Assembly: GCF_000184745.1 (NCBI RefSeq)
Contig: NC_014931.1
Coordinates: forward strand, 744,001 to 808,000
Direction: 5' to 3'
DNA from: Variovorax paradoxus EPS
GTDB taxonomy: Bacteria; Pseudomonadota; Gammaproteobacteria; Burkholderiales; Burkholderiaceae_C
DNA length: 64,000 bases
This document shows positions 1-10,600 of the stretch, piece after piece. Position numbers and translations under genes: made by a program. The notes beneath the pieces were generated by a model that was not told the origin of the DNA, made no database searches, and worked only from the letters and a program-made list of their open reading frames with translations. Positions within the stretch are counted from its first letter, which is position 1; every line of letters begins with the position of its first letter.

Positions 1-1817
1 ATCGCCTCGGTGAATTGCCGGCCCTGATCGCTGCCGCAGAGGAAGACCGCGCGGCTGCGGTCGTTGAACTGGAAGAACTGATGGTCGAGGAATCGACGGA
101 CGCGACGGTGCGGGCCGAAGAAACGGTTAAGCGCGATGGCATGGCCACGGAGCGCGGCCAGATCGAGTACTACGACAAGAACTACGACGCGGCGAAGCAC
201 CTGAAGGAGCATCCGCGCGCCCTGGACATCCTGCGCGGCCAGTACAAGGACGCCGCATCGATCTATCGCACTAAGGAGGAGGATGTACTGGGCAAGCTCC
301 ACGAAAAGCTTCAAAGTGAGCGGGACAAGAAGACCGAGAAGGCCAACCAATTCGCCAAGACCTGCAAGGGTGTGACGGCCACGGACATGAAGCCGTACCT
401 GCATGTCGATCACGATGCTGTACTGCGGGAAACGAGCAGTGAGATGGAGCAGGCCCGCGGCACGCAGGTCGACAAAAAAACGATCGAGCAACTAGCGATA
501 AGGGACGCCGAGCGCTGGTACGCCAGCAACAAGAGCCTCGTGAACGCTCCGCCGAATCCTGCGATCGTCGCCATGGGGGTTGATGACCTGCAGGGCGAGG
601 TTGCTCGTCTCGACGAACTGCATAGAGTTGAGGTGACTCGCTCCGAGACGGCAATTGAAGCCGGCAAGCGGGCACGACTGCGTGCCGAGGAAAAGAAGTC
701 GCAGGCCGATATGGATCAGAACGCCGACCAAATGCTTTGCGGCGCCCTGGGCCTCACCGAGCAGACTACCGTCGTGCAGATCGTGGCCGAAACACACGCG
801 CTGACCGGCCTAACTCTCGACGCTGGAGACCCCGTCGTTCTGGAGCAACCTGCCGCCGCGCAGGTCGCTGCCTTGGGCAGGTCGTACGGGCAGAAGGGCG
901 CGGCTGTGAAGAAGCTTGGCAACAAGGCGCGTGAGGAATTCGACGACCTCAAGCAGGCAGCTGCATCACCAGATTTCGCCAAGGCGGATGCGGCCGTTGC
1001 GCAGCAGATGCAGGTCAATAGCTTCGAAGACACGTGCCGCGCGGCTGAGAAGATCCTGACCGCCCTGGATGATCGCATCTCTACCACCAAGTCCACTCTC
1101 GACACCATGCAAGCGGATTTCGACGCTTGCATCGAGGAGGTGACCGAAGTCGTGCGCATCGCCATCTCGACCCTGAACAAGGCGACCAGCTCCGACAAGC
1201 GCGTGCCAGCCGGCGCCCCGTACATCGGGGGCAAGCAAGTGCTGCGGATGCGGGCGAACTTCAGCAACATCAACACGGATCTGCGAAAGCAACGGATGCG
1301 TGATTACCTTGACATCCTGGCCGCTAGCAAAGCAATTCCGGTGACCGGCACGGACCTGATCTCTGAATCGGTGATGCGTGTGTACGGCGCCCCGCTCGGC
1401 ATCCAGATGCTCAAGATGTCGGTGGAGGAAACGGAGCAGTACGTGGTCGTCGACCGGATCTCGAACTCGGGAGGGGAGGGTGTGGTTATGGCCATGTTCC
1501 TGTACCTGCTGATCAACGAGCTGAGGGCAGAAAATTACGCCAGCGTCCAGAAGTCCGCCGGGGGGCCGCTGCTGCTGGACAATCCGTTCGCAAAGGTCAC
1601 CTCGGGGGCCATGTGGAAAGCCCAGCGCCTGCTGGCCGCCTCAATGGGGGTGCAACTCATCTTCGCGACCGCGGTAGAGGACTACAACGCGTTGGCCGAG
1701 TTCAACCGATTCGTGCGCCTGCGTAAGGCCGGACCCCATACCGGAACGAGACGCTGGCACCTGGAGGTAGCCAATTACACCTTCACGCCGAAACACGAGG
1801 AGGCACCGGCTACGTGA
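1..1817 (+). CDS. SMC-like ATPase, C-terminal part (JetC-like), truncated by window edge
   Basis: The reading frame is open to the first base, so only the last ~605 residues are seen. Most of it is charged, coiled-coil-like sequence rich in E, K, R and A. Near the end are an ABC/SMC signature (NSGGEG, encoded around 1470) and a Walker B-like stretch LLLDNPFA (around 1570-1590), followed by a final IFAT strand. This is the half-arm plus ATPase tail of an SMC/MukB-like protein. The 3' end overlaps the JetD-like gene by 4 bases (GTGA), so the two are probably translationally coupled. In Wadjet systems JetC loads on DNA with JetA and JetB and JetD cuts; the JetA/JetB genes would lie to the left, unseen. 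The Wadjet assignment rests mainly on the partner and is an inference; other SMC-type ATPases remain possible. Confidence 0.7.
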   Translation, partial: RLGELPALIAAAEEDRAAAVVELEELMVEESTDATVRAEETVKRDGMATERGQIEYYDKNYDAAKHLKEHPRALDILRGQYKDAASIYRTKEEDVLGKLHEKLQSERDKKTEKANQFAKTCKGVTATDMKPYLHVDHDAVLRETSSEMEQARGTQVDKKTIEQLAIRDAERWYASNKSLVNAPPNPAIVAMGVDDLQGEVARLDELHRVEVTRSETAIEAGKRARLRAEEKKSQADMDQNADQMLCGALGLTEQTTVVQIVAETHALTGLTLDAGDPVVLEQPAAAQVAALGRSYGQKGAAVKKLGNKAREEFDDLKQAAASPDFAKADAAVAQQMQVNSFEDTCRAAEKILTALDDRISTTKSTLDTMQADFDACIEEVTEVVRIAISTLNKATSSDKRVPAGAPYIGGKQVLRMRANFSNINTDLRKQRMRDYLDILAASKAIPVTGTDLISESVMRVYGAPLGIQMLKMSVEETEQYVVVDRISNSGGEGVVMAMFLYLLINELRAENYASVQKSAGGPLLLDNPFAKVTSGAMWKAQRLLAASMGVQLIFATAVEDYNALAEFNRFVRLRKAGPHTGTRRWHLEVANYTFTPKHEEAPAT

Positions 1818-2818
1818 ACACATTCCTGAAGAATCTCCGGACATGCCCCCGCCGACGTGTCCAGCTCGATGAGATTCGGCGGCACTTCTACGCTGCCTTC
1901 CCTGAGGTGCAAGACAGCGCTCAACGTGGGGCCCAGCTCCTGAAAGGCCTGCAGGAGCTGGAAATCGCCGGCCACCTCAAGCTGCCGGCCCGCGGGAGCT
2001 GGGAGAGCTTCGGCCAGCCTCCACTACCGCTTTGGATCACCCTTGCTAGGATTCCGCAGCAGGCCGGCCGCAGGGACTACGGCACTGTCGCCTGGGCGCC
2101 GGAACTGGACTTCTGGCCCCGATTGAAGGCTCCGCAACTCGAGGCCTTGATGCCGGTGAACGACTTTCTCCTGCGCCGGCGTGGCCTCCTGCCGTTGGTG
2201 CCGGCCAAGGAGCGGTCGCTGGAGATCTTCGGCGACGAGAAGCGGCTGGAACGCATGTGCCAAAGTGGAATGCTTTTTGGCAAGCTCCCGCTTTCAGCTC
2301 TGGGGTGCTTCCAGGTCTCCGCGCCTCTTCCGTACCGCCCGGCCGTAGCCCCCGGCCGGCCTGCCCTTGTCCTGGAAAACAAAGACGCGTACTGGAGTTT
2401 TGGGGAATGGAATACCACGGCGAACTACTTTTCTGCCGTGGTCTACGGCGGCGGCGAGGCCTTCCAGAGCACCGGAGCGGCCCTCGCCCAGATGATGCGT
2501 GAAGTGAGAGCAGGACGCGCCCTGTACTTCGGCGACCTGGATCCGAAGGGAGTTCGCATTCCCTTGGAATTCAATCGAAAAGCCGCCCCCGGCCAGCCGC
2601 AGGTTTCCCCTGCGATAGAGCTCTATGCCTGGCTGATATCCAACGGTGTGCGCAGGCCGAAGCCTGAGTGTACTGAAGCTCCATTCGATCTCGTGGCGAC
2701 CTGGCTTGAAGAGCCGCTGGCATCGGCTGTCCACGCGATCTGGAGGCAAGGGGACTGGCTCCCCCAGGAGGCCTTAGGCTCCGAGACGCTGCAGCAAGGC
2801 GTTATCCCTCTTAGTTAG
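1814..2818 (+). CDS. JetD-like Toprim protein (DUF2220/Wadjet nuclease family)
   Basis: A 334-residue protein starting at GTG within the stop of the upstream ATPase gene. The C-terminal half shows a Toprim arrangement: Glu188 in LENKDAYW, then YFGDLDPKG with Asp241 and Asp243, preceded by a VVYGGG strand. This order matches the DUF2220/JetD family, where the acidic residues bind metal for DNA cleavage of small circular plasmids. The N-terminal half has a short helical region compatible with the winged-helix part of that family. Coupling to an SMC-like ATPase inside an integrase-bearing island supports a plasmid-defence role. Which Wadjet type it belongs to cannot be decided without the upstream genes. 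Confidence 0.75.
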   Translation: MNTFLKNLRTCPRRRVQLDEIRRHFYAAFPEVQDSAQRGAQLLKGLQELEIAGHLKLPARGSWESFGQPPLPLWITLARIPQQAGRRDYGTVAWAPELDFWPRLKAPQLEALMPVNDFLLRRRGLLPLVPAKERSLEIFGDEKRLERMCQSGMLFGKLPLSALGCFQVSAPLPYRPAVAPGRPALVLENKDAYWSFGEWNTTANYFSAVVYGGGEAFQSTGAALAQMMREVRAGRALYFGDLDPKGVRIPLEFNRKAAPGQPQVSPAIELYAWLISNGVRRPKPECTEAPFDLVATWLEEPLASAVHAIWRQGDWLPQEALGSETLQQGVIPLS

Positions 2819-3381
2819 CGCCAAGGTTTGATACCGAAAAAGGCGGAGGGAGTCAGCAGCCAAAGCGCAGTTGCGCCGGTTGCTCTTGACCGCCGGGTCA
2901 CAAGGCTCCCGAGAAAGGACACGGGAAGTTTTTGGTCTCAGTTGACGGCTACTCGGACAGAGGACAGAGATCCGAAAGAGCATTGCGTGGCAATCAAAGC
3001 TTGCGTAACGGCCGGCCAGAAAGGCCCCCGGAAGGGGCGGTCAAACTGGAGACAGTTGATCGTCGTTGACCTGTCGAACAACAGGTTTCGCTGCCAAACG
3101 GTCCTCGAGCCTCATGGAGCGAAGGACAGCACGGCCCCCTTGCGTAGTCACTGGGGAAGGCGGCGGCGCTCTGACCAATCGACCCGGGCGTGATGCTTTC
3201 GACGTTGGTCCCTAGCTGGCGAAATCGAACGGCGGGGAGACCACGGACCTGCGCGTAAAACCTAGAGTCCAAATCCAAAGCAGGTCACGATGGATGCGGA
3301 AACCGCGGGTGCCGAGTTTTCTTATCACGAGGTCTGCACTAACTCGGATGTCGCAGTTCCGAAGTACCGAAGGAGGGCCTT
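2819..3381. other. Non-coding gap between convergent genes
   Basis: This gap of about 560 bases lies between the JetD-like gene and the convergent HNH gene. Short open frames exist but have arginine-rich, low-information translations, no convincing ribosome binding site and no recognisable domain. I see no RNA gene, repeat or clear terminator in it. Confidence 0.5.
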
Positions 3382-4536
3382 TCAGGCATCCTCTTCTAAC
3401 AATTCGCGGCTATAGAGCTTCAGCAATTCAGCGTTGCTGATACCCAGTTCCTTTTCCTCGAGCCGTTCCGCGCGCTTGGCCAATAAGGCCCGGATGTGTT
3501 TAGACTTCTCTTTCGTTGTGCCATGATGCAGCAGCCGATGGCAGTTGGGGCACAGGGCCACCACGTTGGCCATTACGTCTAAAGAGACGTTGAAGAAGCG
3601 CTGGTTGCTGAACGGGATGAGGTGATGAGCCTCTAGATAGGGCTTTTCACCTGCATGCGCGGTGAAGGTTTGGTGACTGGAATCAATCTCACATTTGTAG
3701 TCGGCATTGGCCAGCGCATTACCCGCCACGCGAGGGTTGCGCTGATAGCCTTCAGTAGAAGGTGCCGTCTTTTTGAGTGGGGGAATCGGCTCGCCGCCTG
3801 GTTTATCCTCGATGGATTGGGCTCGGACTGCCTCTTTCTGTACCTTGCTTTGGTAAAGTTCTTCTGCGGCGGGCGCCAGGTTCCGGTTTTGCTTCCAGGC
3901 TAGATAAGACTGTACATAGAACGGTTTGGCATCGTTTCTGGCAACCCGATCGCAGATGGCCTGGTACTCCGTGGCCGAGCGGAACTGGCTGGGGATCTGC
4001 AGCCGAAAGAGGTAGCGGCTGGTCTGGCCATCGACAGGAAAGTACCGGGTTGGCGCTGCTCGAAAAATTGCCTGTGTCAACTTCGCGTGGCCCGCATACT
4101 TGACCGATTGCGCGGCTGCCATCACCTTGTCGGTTAGCGGCTGCGTCGACATGACGGCCTCGAACAGATCCCACAGCTTGCCAACATCTCCGGCGCTTCG
4201 CTCAAACTTGTAGGGGAAGAGCCAGCTTTGCCGGGCGTTGGTGCTTGGGATCCCCAGAAACTGCGTCGGGACCGGCGCGCTTATGCCGAACTTCTCCTTG
4301 AAGACGCTCAATATCTTCGCGCGTTCACCGGGAGACTGCTTGTTTACTAGCGCGATGAAGGTCAGCGGATCGATTTCAGTGAGTGGAATTGAGTGCTTCT
4401 TCGGGCTCTGGTCGGCCAGCCCTCTCACTTCGCTTGCGGCCAAGATGGCAACCAGTTCGGGTTGCCTGTCGCGGTAGGCCAGCAAATGCCTAGCTAATTC
4501 TTCGTAGAACGGAACCCAGTCGAATCCCTCTTCCAT
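3382..4536 (-). CDS. HNH endonuclease
   Basis: A 384-residue protein. The C-terminal third carries an HNH/McrA-type nuclease motif: LEAHHLIPF (His304-His305) followed about 30 residues later by ALCPNCHRLLHHG, with CxxC-H metal ligands. The N-terminal ~270 residues form a separate domain (SWLFPYKFERSAGDVGKLW region) that I cannot assign with certainty; such domains in this class often recognise modified DNA or a target site. An ATG 39 bases further upstream is possible, but the chosen ATG at 4536 is preceded by a strong GGAGGAG site at proper spacing. It stands alone between gaps. A restriction-like or homing role is inferred from the motif and the island setting. Confidence 0.8.
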   Translation of the reverse strand: MEEGFDWVPFYEELARHLLAYRDRQPELVAILAASEVRGLADQSPKKHSIPLTEIDPLTFIALVNKQSPGERAKILSVFKEKFGISAPVPTQFLGIPSTNARQSWLFPYKFERSAGDVGKLWDLFEAVMSTQPLTDKVMAAAQSVKYAGHAKLTQAIFRAAPTRYFPVDGQTSRYLFRLQIPSQFRSATEYQAICDRVARNDAKPFYVQSYLAWKQNRNLAPAAEELYQSKVQKEAVRAQSIEDKPGGEPIPPLKKTAPSTEGYQRNPRVAGNALANADYKCEIDSSHQTFTAHAGEKPYLEAHHLIPFSNQRFFNVSLDVMANVVALCPNCHRLLHHGTTKEKSKHIRALLAKRAERLEEKELGISNAELLKLYSRELLEEDA

Positions 4537-4962
4537 GGTTGCTCCTCCATCGTTGTCGGCCCAATTCTGCCGCAACCTGGCATGCGGTTTCGGGCTCAGA
4601 GCACTGGAGAATTCAGGCAGAACACCAAGCCCATGAACTCGAATCTCGTTGCTGAGATCCTCAAATTGTTGGTGGTTTTCTTCAAGGCCCCTCTACTTTT
4701 TGAAGAGATAAGGACACGGAAAATTGGCTCCATCAAGCGATTCCAACCGAGCCGAAAGCCGATCTGCTTAGTTGAGCTTGCGTAACGAGGTCGAGCTGTG
4801 CATCGGTTGGCATACAGCGGCCTCTCCTTCGTTTCGCGTGCTCAAAAGTGAACGAGCAATTCAAGCCGGATGGCTCACCTGCGGCGCCTCTCGAAGGCAT
4901 ATAGCGCGCGAGCCATCCTGAGCATCTGCCAATGCTTGCCGTGGTGATCGTTCTCAGGCCTG
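4537..4962. other. Non-coding gap, lower GC
   Basis: This gap of about 425 bases lies between the start of the HNH gene and the stop of the DUF3800 gene. Base composition is visibly less GC-rich than the chromosomal part, in keeping with horizontally acquired DNA. A short frame at 4582-4785 on the plus strand lacks support. The promoter of the HNH gene should lie at its left side; no clear hexamers were recognised. Confidence 0.4.
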
Positions 4963-6102
4963 CTACCGCAACATCGCAGCGTGAGCTTGTGTCGGGATCA
5001 CAAAGTTCATTCCGATCGAGCGATCCGGATCTGCCATTTCCAGCAAAGCCTCGAATGCTCGATGAATCGATGGCTGTACAGAGCGTCCCGACGCGTAGTC
5101 ACGCATGTATCGCATCACAAAGCCGGCCAGCATGTCTGCGAGCTGGAGGCCGACGTGATCTTGGGAGCGTGCAAATACCAGCTCCGCGCTTTCTACAAAG
5201 CGAAAGTCTGCGTGGGGAGCGTACACCTTGTTCGCTTGAGCGGCCATTGCCTCTGCCTGACGTTTCGCAATGAAGAGGATGGCATCGAAATGGTGTTGCT
5301 CATCATGAATCAATCGAACTGAGCTGAGGTCTTGCTTGCGAGACTGGTTGATGCGGGCATAGATGTGGGTGAGTGAGCCAAGATTGGGCAACATCCAGAC
5401 AGGCAAGCCTCGCTTGTTATCGTCTGGTGGGGGAAGGAATCGCTTGTAAGCATGGGCATCCTCAAGCTGCATTTCTTCGAAATCCTCCAGACTCTGCGTA
5501 GCGCTGTGCCGAATCGCCTTGGCGATATCGCCGCTGACCCCAGTAAGCCAGGGCATCATTTGTAGCGTCTGAAGTGACCGTCGCACCGAATCGTCAGATG
5601 GGCTGCGGCATGCATCAAGGAACAAAGAGAAGATGTTGGGCGGGGCGTGCGCGAACAAGCAATCTGCCATCGTGTTTCGCACGAAACTCGATTCTGGCCC
5701 TTCCTCAGTTGAGTAAAGGGGCGGCAGCAACTGCCATGTCACCAGGTTTGCACAAATGGAGTAGCGTTTGTCGACAACTTCGACGAACCATGGCCAGTCG
5801 CGCTCGCGCACCAGTTCAACGAGATCTACGAAGAGTTCAGGCTTTGAGCGAAGCGCCGATGCTTTGAGTTCACCGGCGAGCAGTCGATGTTGCTGCCTCA
5901 GCTGCTCCATGTCGCGATGCAGGTTCGACGTGTCCGGGATACCGACGCAAGCGAGAGTGAAGAAAGGCTGCCCTCCGAAATCCAGACTCGCCGCAGTGTG
6001 TATTAGGTCACCGCTGCTGCCGCTCTCGTCAAGGAAATAGTCCATGTGTGCTCTTGCCGTGCGTTCGTTGAGTTCGAGATTGAGAGCTGAAGACTTGCTC
6101 AT
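4963..6102 (-). CDS. DUF3800 domain protein
   Basis: A 379-residue protein with the hallmarks of the DUF3800 family: an N-terminal YFLDESGSSGD strand, a central IHDEQ motif and a C-terminal VGLQLADMLAGFVMRY segment. The scattered Asp/Glu residues fit a metal-dependent nuclease-like active site, but the activity of the family is not settled. The start at ATG 6102 overlaps the stop of the upstream gene by 4 bases (ATGA) and has a GGAGA site, which makes the longer N-terminal extension unlikely. DUF3800 genes are frequent in defence and mobile islands. Its strict coupling to the 6099-7415 gene suggests a two-protein unit. Confidence 0.8.
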   Translation of the reverse strand: MSKSSALNLELNERTARAHMDYFLDESGSSGDLIHTAASLDFGGQPFFTLACVGIPDTSNLHRDMEQLRQQHRLLAGELKASALRSKPELFVDLVELVRERDWPWFVEVVDKRYSICANLVTWQLLPPLYSTEEGPESSFVRNTMADCLFAHAPPNIFSLFLDACRSPSDDSVRRSLQTLQMMPWLTGVSGDIAKAIRHSATQSLEDFEEMQLEDAHAYKRFLPPPDDNKRGLPVWMLPNLGSLTHIYARINQSRKQDLSSVRLIHDEQHHFDAILFIAKRQAEAMAAQANKVYAPHADFRFVESAELVFARSQDHVGLQLADMLAGFVMRYMRDYASGRSVQPSIHRAFEALLEMADPDRSIGMNFVIPTQAHAAMLR

Positions 6103-7415
6103 GAACTCTCCGCGGGAGGTTCTTCGGGTCCCGAGGGCGGCACTGGGCGCGTCGCAGCGCACCGCTCCTCGGGAGCGCGCCAATGGCGCAATACCTCGAG
6201 CCCGTCGATGCTGCCAACGAGCTGTCGCGCCTTGTCTAGCCGGTCCAGCATCCAGGCTCGCTGTTCGTTGCCAATATGCTCGGCTTCGCGTTCGACAGCT
6301 TCAAAAAAATCCATGATGCGTCGGGCTTCGTCCCAAGATGTTATCGCCCGCAAAAGCTCGATCCTCGCATCCGCCCTCATCTTCGCCACCCATGCTCTCT
6401 CGGCTTCGAGCTTCGCCTGCTCTCGTTCCTGATCCCACCTTACGCGCTCAATTTCTGCTTGCCGTTCGGCCTCCTCCAGCTTTGCTTGTAGCTCTGGTGC
6501 GACGCCCTCTAGCTCGCGGATGATTTCTTTGATGAGGCCGGGAAGCTGCCCATTTTTCGTCTCCCGCCACTGCCGCGTCCAGTTAACTCGCCAGTACGGG
6601 CAATAGGCCTGAAGACATCGCCGCCCGGAAATCTGACTCTTCGTGGTGGTCCAGTAGCGCGGCGGTTTGAAACGTCTAACTTGCTCGGGTGTCAATTTCC
6701 TCACAGGCAAGTACTTGCCATCGACATACATCATCTCAGTCTCTTCTGTAAGCTCGAAGATAGTGAGACCAATCGGTATCCCCTTGATATAGACAACGGT
6801 CACGCGGTCGGGTGACCAGACGGGATGATGGAATCGATTCTTGTTGGGCACGTCACGCTCGTCCACTTCGGAGCGCCGCATCCGAGCGTCCGGAGGCGCT
6901 AGGACTACACGGTGGCCACGGGACGTCAGGGCAACAAAGAATTTGTTCGCAAAGTCCAGCGTTTCGTCTAGGAGGCCCTCCCCCACAACAATGTCTGCGA
7001 GCAGTCGCTTGTAGGGCCTCAATAGCCCCACTTCGCTGGCGCGGCTCTTCAGATAGAGCTCGCGCACTCCGGCAACCAAGCCATGCTTCGCTTCTGTCGC
7101 GAGTTTCTTGGAGCGACCTGGGTGAGCGCCCTCCAAAGAAGGCGGCCGGATGAGCGACGGATACGACGTCGGTAGCTGCAATCCTTTGGACCAGACCGTG
7201 GCATCGCCAGGTAGCGCCGTTGGAAGTGATGGGCGTTCTAGTATTTGCCCGTGCTGCAGTTTCGCCCAGTATCCACGGGCGGGTCGAGGAACGCGAAGGT
7301 CAGTGCATACCCGAGCCATATAGCTGGATGAAACTCCAAATCGCTTTGCCACTTGCAGCATTGCTTCGCTCCAGACCATCTCATAGAGCTGCTCCCGGGT
7401 GACTGACTCCGACAC
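6099..7415 (-). CDS. Unknown island protein with N-terminal HTH-like segment and coiled coil
   Basis: About 438 residues, no function recognised. The first ~50 residues (REQLYEMVWSEAMLQVAKRF, then a VSSSYMARVC helix and PRPARGYWAKL) look like a helix-turn-helix DNA-binding segment. A middle region contains several aromatic strands. Residues ~300-390 are rich in E, A, R and K and probably form a coiled coil. The start is uncertain: an ATG at 7421 sits directly against a GGGAGG sequence, whereas GTG at 7415 is six bases from it and is the better spaced choice. It is the first gene of a coupled pair with the DUF3800 gene (ATGA overlap), so it may recruit or regulate that protein. Confidence 0.65.
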   Translation of the reverse strand: MSESVTREQLYEMVWSEAMLQVAKRFGVSSSYMARVCTDLRVPRPARGYWAKLQHGQILERPSLPTALPGDATVWSKGLQLPTSYPSLIRPPSLEGAHPGRSKKLATEAKHGLVAGVRELYLKSRASEVGLLRPYKRLLADIVVGEGLLDETLDFANKFFVALTSRGHRVVLAPPDARMRRSEVDERDVPNKNRFHHPVWSPDRVTVVYIKGIPIGLTIFELTEETEMMYVDGKYLPVRKLTPEQVRRFKPPRYWTTTKSQISGRRCLQAYCPYWRVNWTRQWRETKNGQLPGLIKEIIRELEGVAPELQAKLEEAERQAEIERVRWDQEREQAKLEAERAWVAKMRADARIELLRAITSWDEARRIMDFFEAVEREAEHIGNEQRAWMLDRLDKARQLVGSIDGLEVLRHWRAPEERCAATRPVPPSGPEEPPAESS

Positions 7416-7436
7416 AATCATCCTCCCAAAAAAGGT

Positions 7437-7616
7437 CTACGGTCGCTGACGAAGGATGCGGAGGCCATTCGATGAAAGCTGAAACGTACCTTGCCATTGG
7501 GTAATGATTTCACGCAACCCCTCGCTGTTCAACTCTTGACCATGCCGCGCTTGAGCAGACTCAGGTGCCACTTGTTCGTAGATTCGCCGGTTCGATGCAG
7601 AAAACGCTCGAGCCAT
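7437..7616 (-). CDS. Possible small protein upstream of the DUF3800 pair
   Basis: A 59-codon frame on the same strand as, and about 20 bases upstream of, the coupled pair. The translation is soluble and mixed in composition, with no domain recognised. Its start is preceded by only a weak purine stretch, so it may be chance. It occupies most of the divergent gap before the large fusion gene. Confidence 0.3.
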   Translation of the reverse strand: MARAFSASNRRIYEQVAPESAQARHGQELNSEGLREIITQWQGTFQLSSNGLRILRQRP

Positions 7617-7685
7617 GTGTAGCCATCCGCCGGCCGCGCTCCAAAGCCATCGACAATACAAGGCTAACAAGTTCAGGAGGGGAAC

Positions 7686-10600
7686 GTGGCCTACATCGTG
7701 GTTTGCATCGCCACCCATTGGGGTAGCGCCATGGGCGGCATCAACGTGTTCAACACGGGCTTGGCGACTGGCCTTGCCAAGATCCTCCCGAAGCCTAGCG
7801 AGTGCATTTGCGTCGTTGAAGAGCAGCCACCAGTTGAACCGGGCTCAAATGTCAAGCTGATCAAACCGCCCCAATGGAATGCCGAGTCGATCACCGGCGT
7901 CGTTTCCGCGGCAATCGAGCACCGACCCACACGAGATGTGGAAGAGATCTTGATCCTTGGCCACGATCTGCACACAGGCAAGATGGCCGTCGACTGCGCG
8001 AAGCAACTGCAGCTCAAGATGGGGCGCACCCCAGTGAGATCCGCGGTAGTAAGCCACATGGACTATCACGAGTACGCTCGACGCAAGGGACAGGGCCTGG
8101 CGGAAGTCGATCAGAAGTCCTTAAACCAACTCGCCATTGTGGCCAGTGCAGACTACGCGTTTGCTGTGGGGCCGCTGCTGTCGCACAGCTTTCGGGGCGC
8201 TCGTAGCAAGTTCGACGACAAGGTGATCGCTTTGACTCCAGGCGCCGCCGTGATTGAACCTCAGCCGGAAAAGGCAACATCGCTCTCGTTCTTCATCGGT
8301 GGTCGCCTAGGACTGGAAGACGACCAGATCAAAAACGGGGTGCTGAGTGTGCGCGCGGTGCTGGACGCCTACCGTCTGGAACGGATGTCCAGTCAGCCAG
8401 GCCGGTGGCAAACGCGCGGACATTTCTACGCCTGCGGGGTCGACCCGGTGAAGGATGGTGACCTCCTAAAGGCTCTCGAGGAGGAAGTACGCCAGGGGGC
8501 TGCCTTCGAGATCGAGGCGATCCCGTTTTCGGATCGCCAAGACGAGGTGCATCGGCACTTGGTTAAGTGCGATGTCGCATTGATGCCCTCTTGGCACGAG
8601 GGATTCGGCTTGGCGGGCTGGGAGGCCATATGCGCAGGCGTGCCGCTCGTCTGTTCCAGCCAGTCGGGGTTGGCGCTGCTCATAGCCGAGCTCCGAAGCC
8701 AACTGCCCGAGGAGAAGTTCCTTAGCATCGAATCTGTCCAACTAATTGGGGGGGCGCCAGCAGGCATGCCGAACGCCCAGGATATCGAGGCAGTATCGCG
8801 AGCGGTTCGAAATGTGATCGCCGACTACCCGGCGCGGAAGGCGGCAGCACTCTCGCTCGCACTCCACATAAAGCGCCTCTTCACCTGGGAAGGATGCGCC
8901 TCGACGCTGGTCGGGCCGCTCAAGTGGCCATTGGCGACCTCGGAGGACTGGTGGCAGCGTCAGAGGGCAGCCGACATTGCCTCCGGAAGCAGTGAAGGCG
9001 TGGCGAACGCCGATATGGTCCTTGAGGCGCTTGCGGCCTGCCAATCGGGCCTAGTTCAAACCAAGTGGACATTGGCATGTTCAGCATTGAACCTGTTCAG
9101 CGACCGCGGTGGAAAGGCCAAGCTGAGCGAGCGCGCGATGCTTAGGAAAGACCTGCTGGTGATCGGTGGAGCGATCGCAGCCGCGGTTCATACAAGACCC
9201 GAGCAAGGGAGTTTGCCCATCGTCGACACGGTGTTTCTTGACCTGTGCTGGCGTTACCTCGCGGCTGCTTCAAGGGTAGCAATATCGTTCAGTGAGTTCA
9301 CTGCGCTGTTACCAAGCGGCTTGCGCGGGGCGATCTTCGGTGATGGATTCTTGCGCCGAGAGTTGCTGTTCTATGTGTCCCGTTTTGCGCCGGAGTTCGA
9401 CGGCAGGTCCGACGAGCAGGCGACTTCGTTTCTCGCGCCGTTGATCAGAGGCCTGGCCGGTGATCGACCGCTGCTCGTCCGGCTGGCTCGCTTGTCAACG
9501 GTATACCCGTCGCTGTGTCGACTGATGCCCATGGATGGCAACGCCGATTTCGACGCCGAAAAGGCTCGATGCGCAAGGGCTCTGAACCGACTCTTCGATT
9601 TCAGCCAACTGCTCGAGGAGTCACCGAGTCTCGCATCGACCGCGCTCGCGCTGTCCAGCCTGAAGCCGGACCTTACGCGGCAGTCCATCGACCAGCCAAT
9701 TGGATTCGTCAAGCGGCTCGGTCCGAGCTACGCCATCACAGGCTCGTGGCGCGGCGACAAGCGATTGGCGGCGGCGATGATGACCGTCACGTTGTCGAGC
9801 CGCAATGTTCTCGCGGTGCTAGAAGCGATGGCGGGCGACGAGGAAGAGGCGATCCGTTGGGCGGCGCTCGACTTGGCTTTTTCCCCCATCCTTCGTGCTC
9901 GGCTCGAAGCGATGGAGGAGGGCGCAGGTGGCATCAAGGCCCTGCGGACCAACCTCGGCAGGATCGTAGACACCGCCGTCATCACGGGTGACGCCCATCC
10001 CTGGCTGGCGCGTGAATTCTTGAGCCACTACTTGGACGAGTACGCCACGCCGACTGTGGCGATTGCTCAGGTGGCAAGGTTCACGCTGGAAGATTTTCCA
10101 AGGTCGCGGGAGTTGATGGGACCCGTTGTCGGGCAGGAGGACAGTGTCCTGATGCGACCAATGCACCCGGAAGTCAAAGGTATCCAATCTCGTGCAGGAG
10201 AGGTCTTCAAGCGCGTGCTGCTCGTGTTGCCGCCCATCTCGGTAGATCCTACCAGGGGGCGGGCCGCATCGAAGACCAGCACACCGCCGTTAGGCCTGGG
10301 CCTACTGGCAACCCATCTGTCTCAAAAAGGGCACGATGTACATCTGGTCGACTGCCATCGCTACCCCGACCTCGCAGAAAAAGTGACGCTATTAGCGAAG
10401 ACATTTGACCTGGTTGGCTTCACCACAGTTTTCAGCACTGTTCGTGCCACACAGCGGCTGCTTAAGGACATCCGCGGTGCGACACAGCGGCCAATGCTCG
10501 TAGTCGGCGGACCGGCGGCAAATCTTGATGGCTGGCGGTATTCAGCGCTGGATCAAGACGACCTCGGAAACTGGGATTTTGCGGTTTCCGATGACGCGAT

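Noticed and set aside
2828..3193. A 121-codon plus-strand frame after the JetD-like gene
   Set aside because: No ribosome site and no domain; Arg/Lys-rich random-looking translation.
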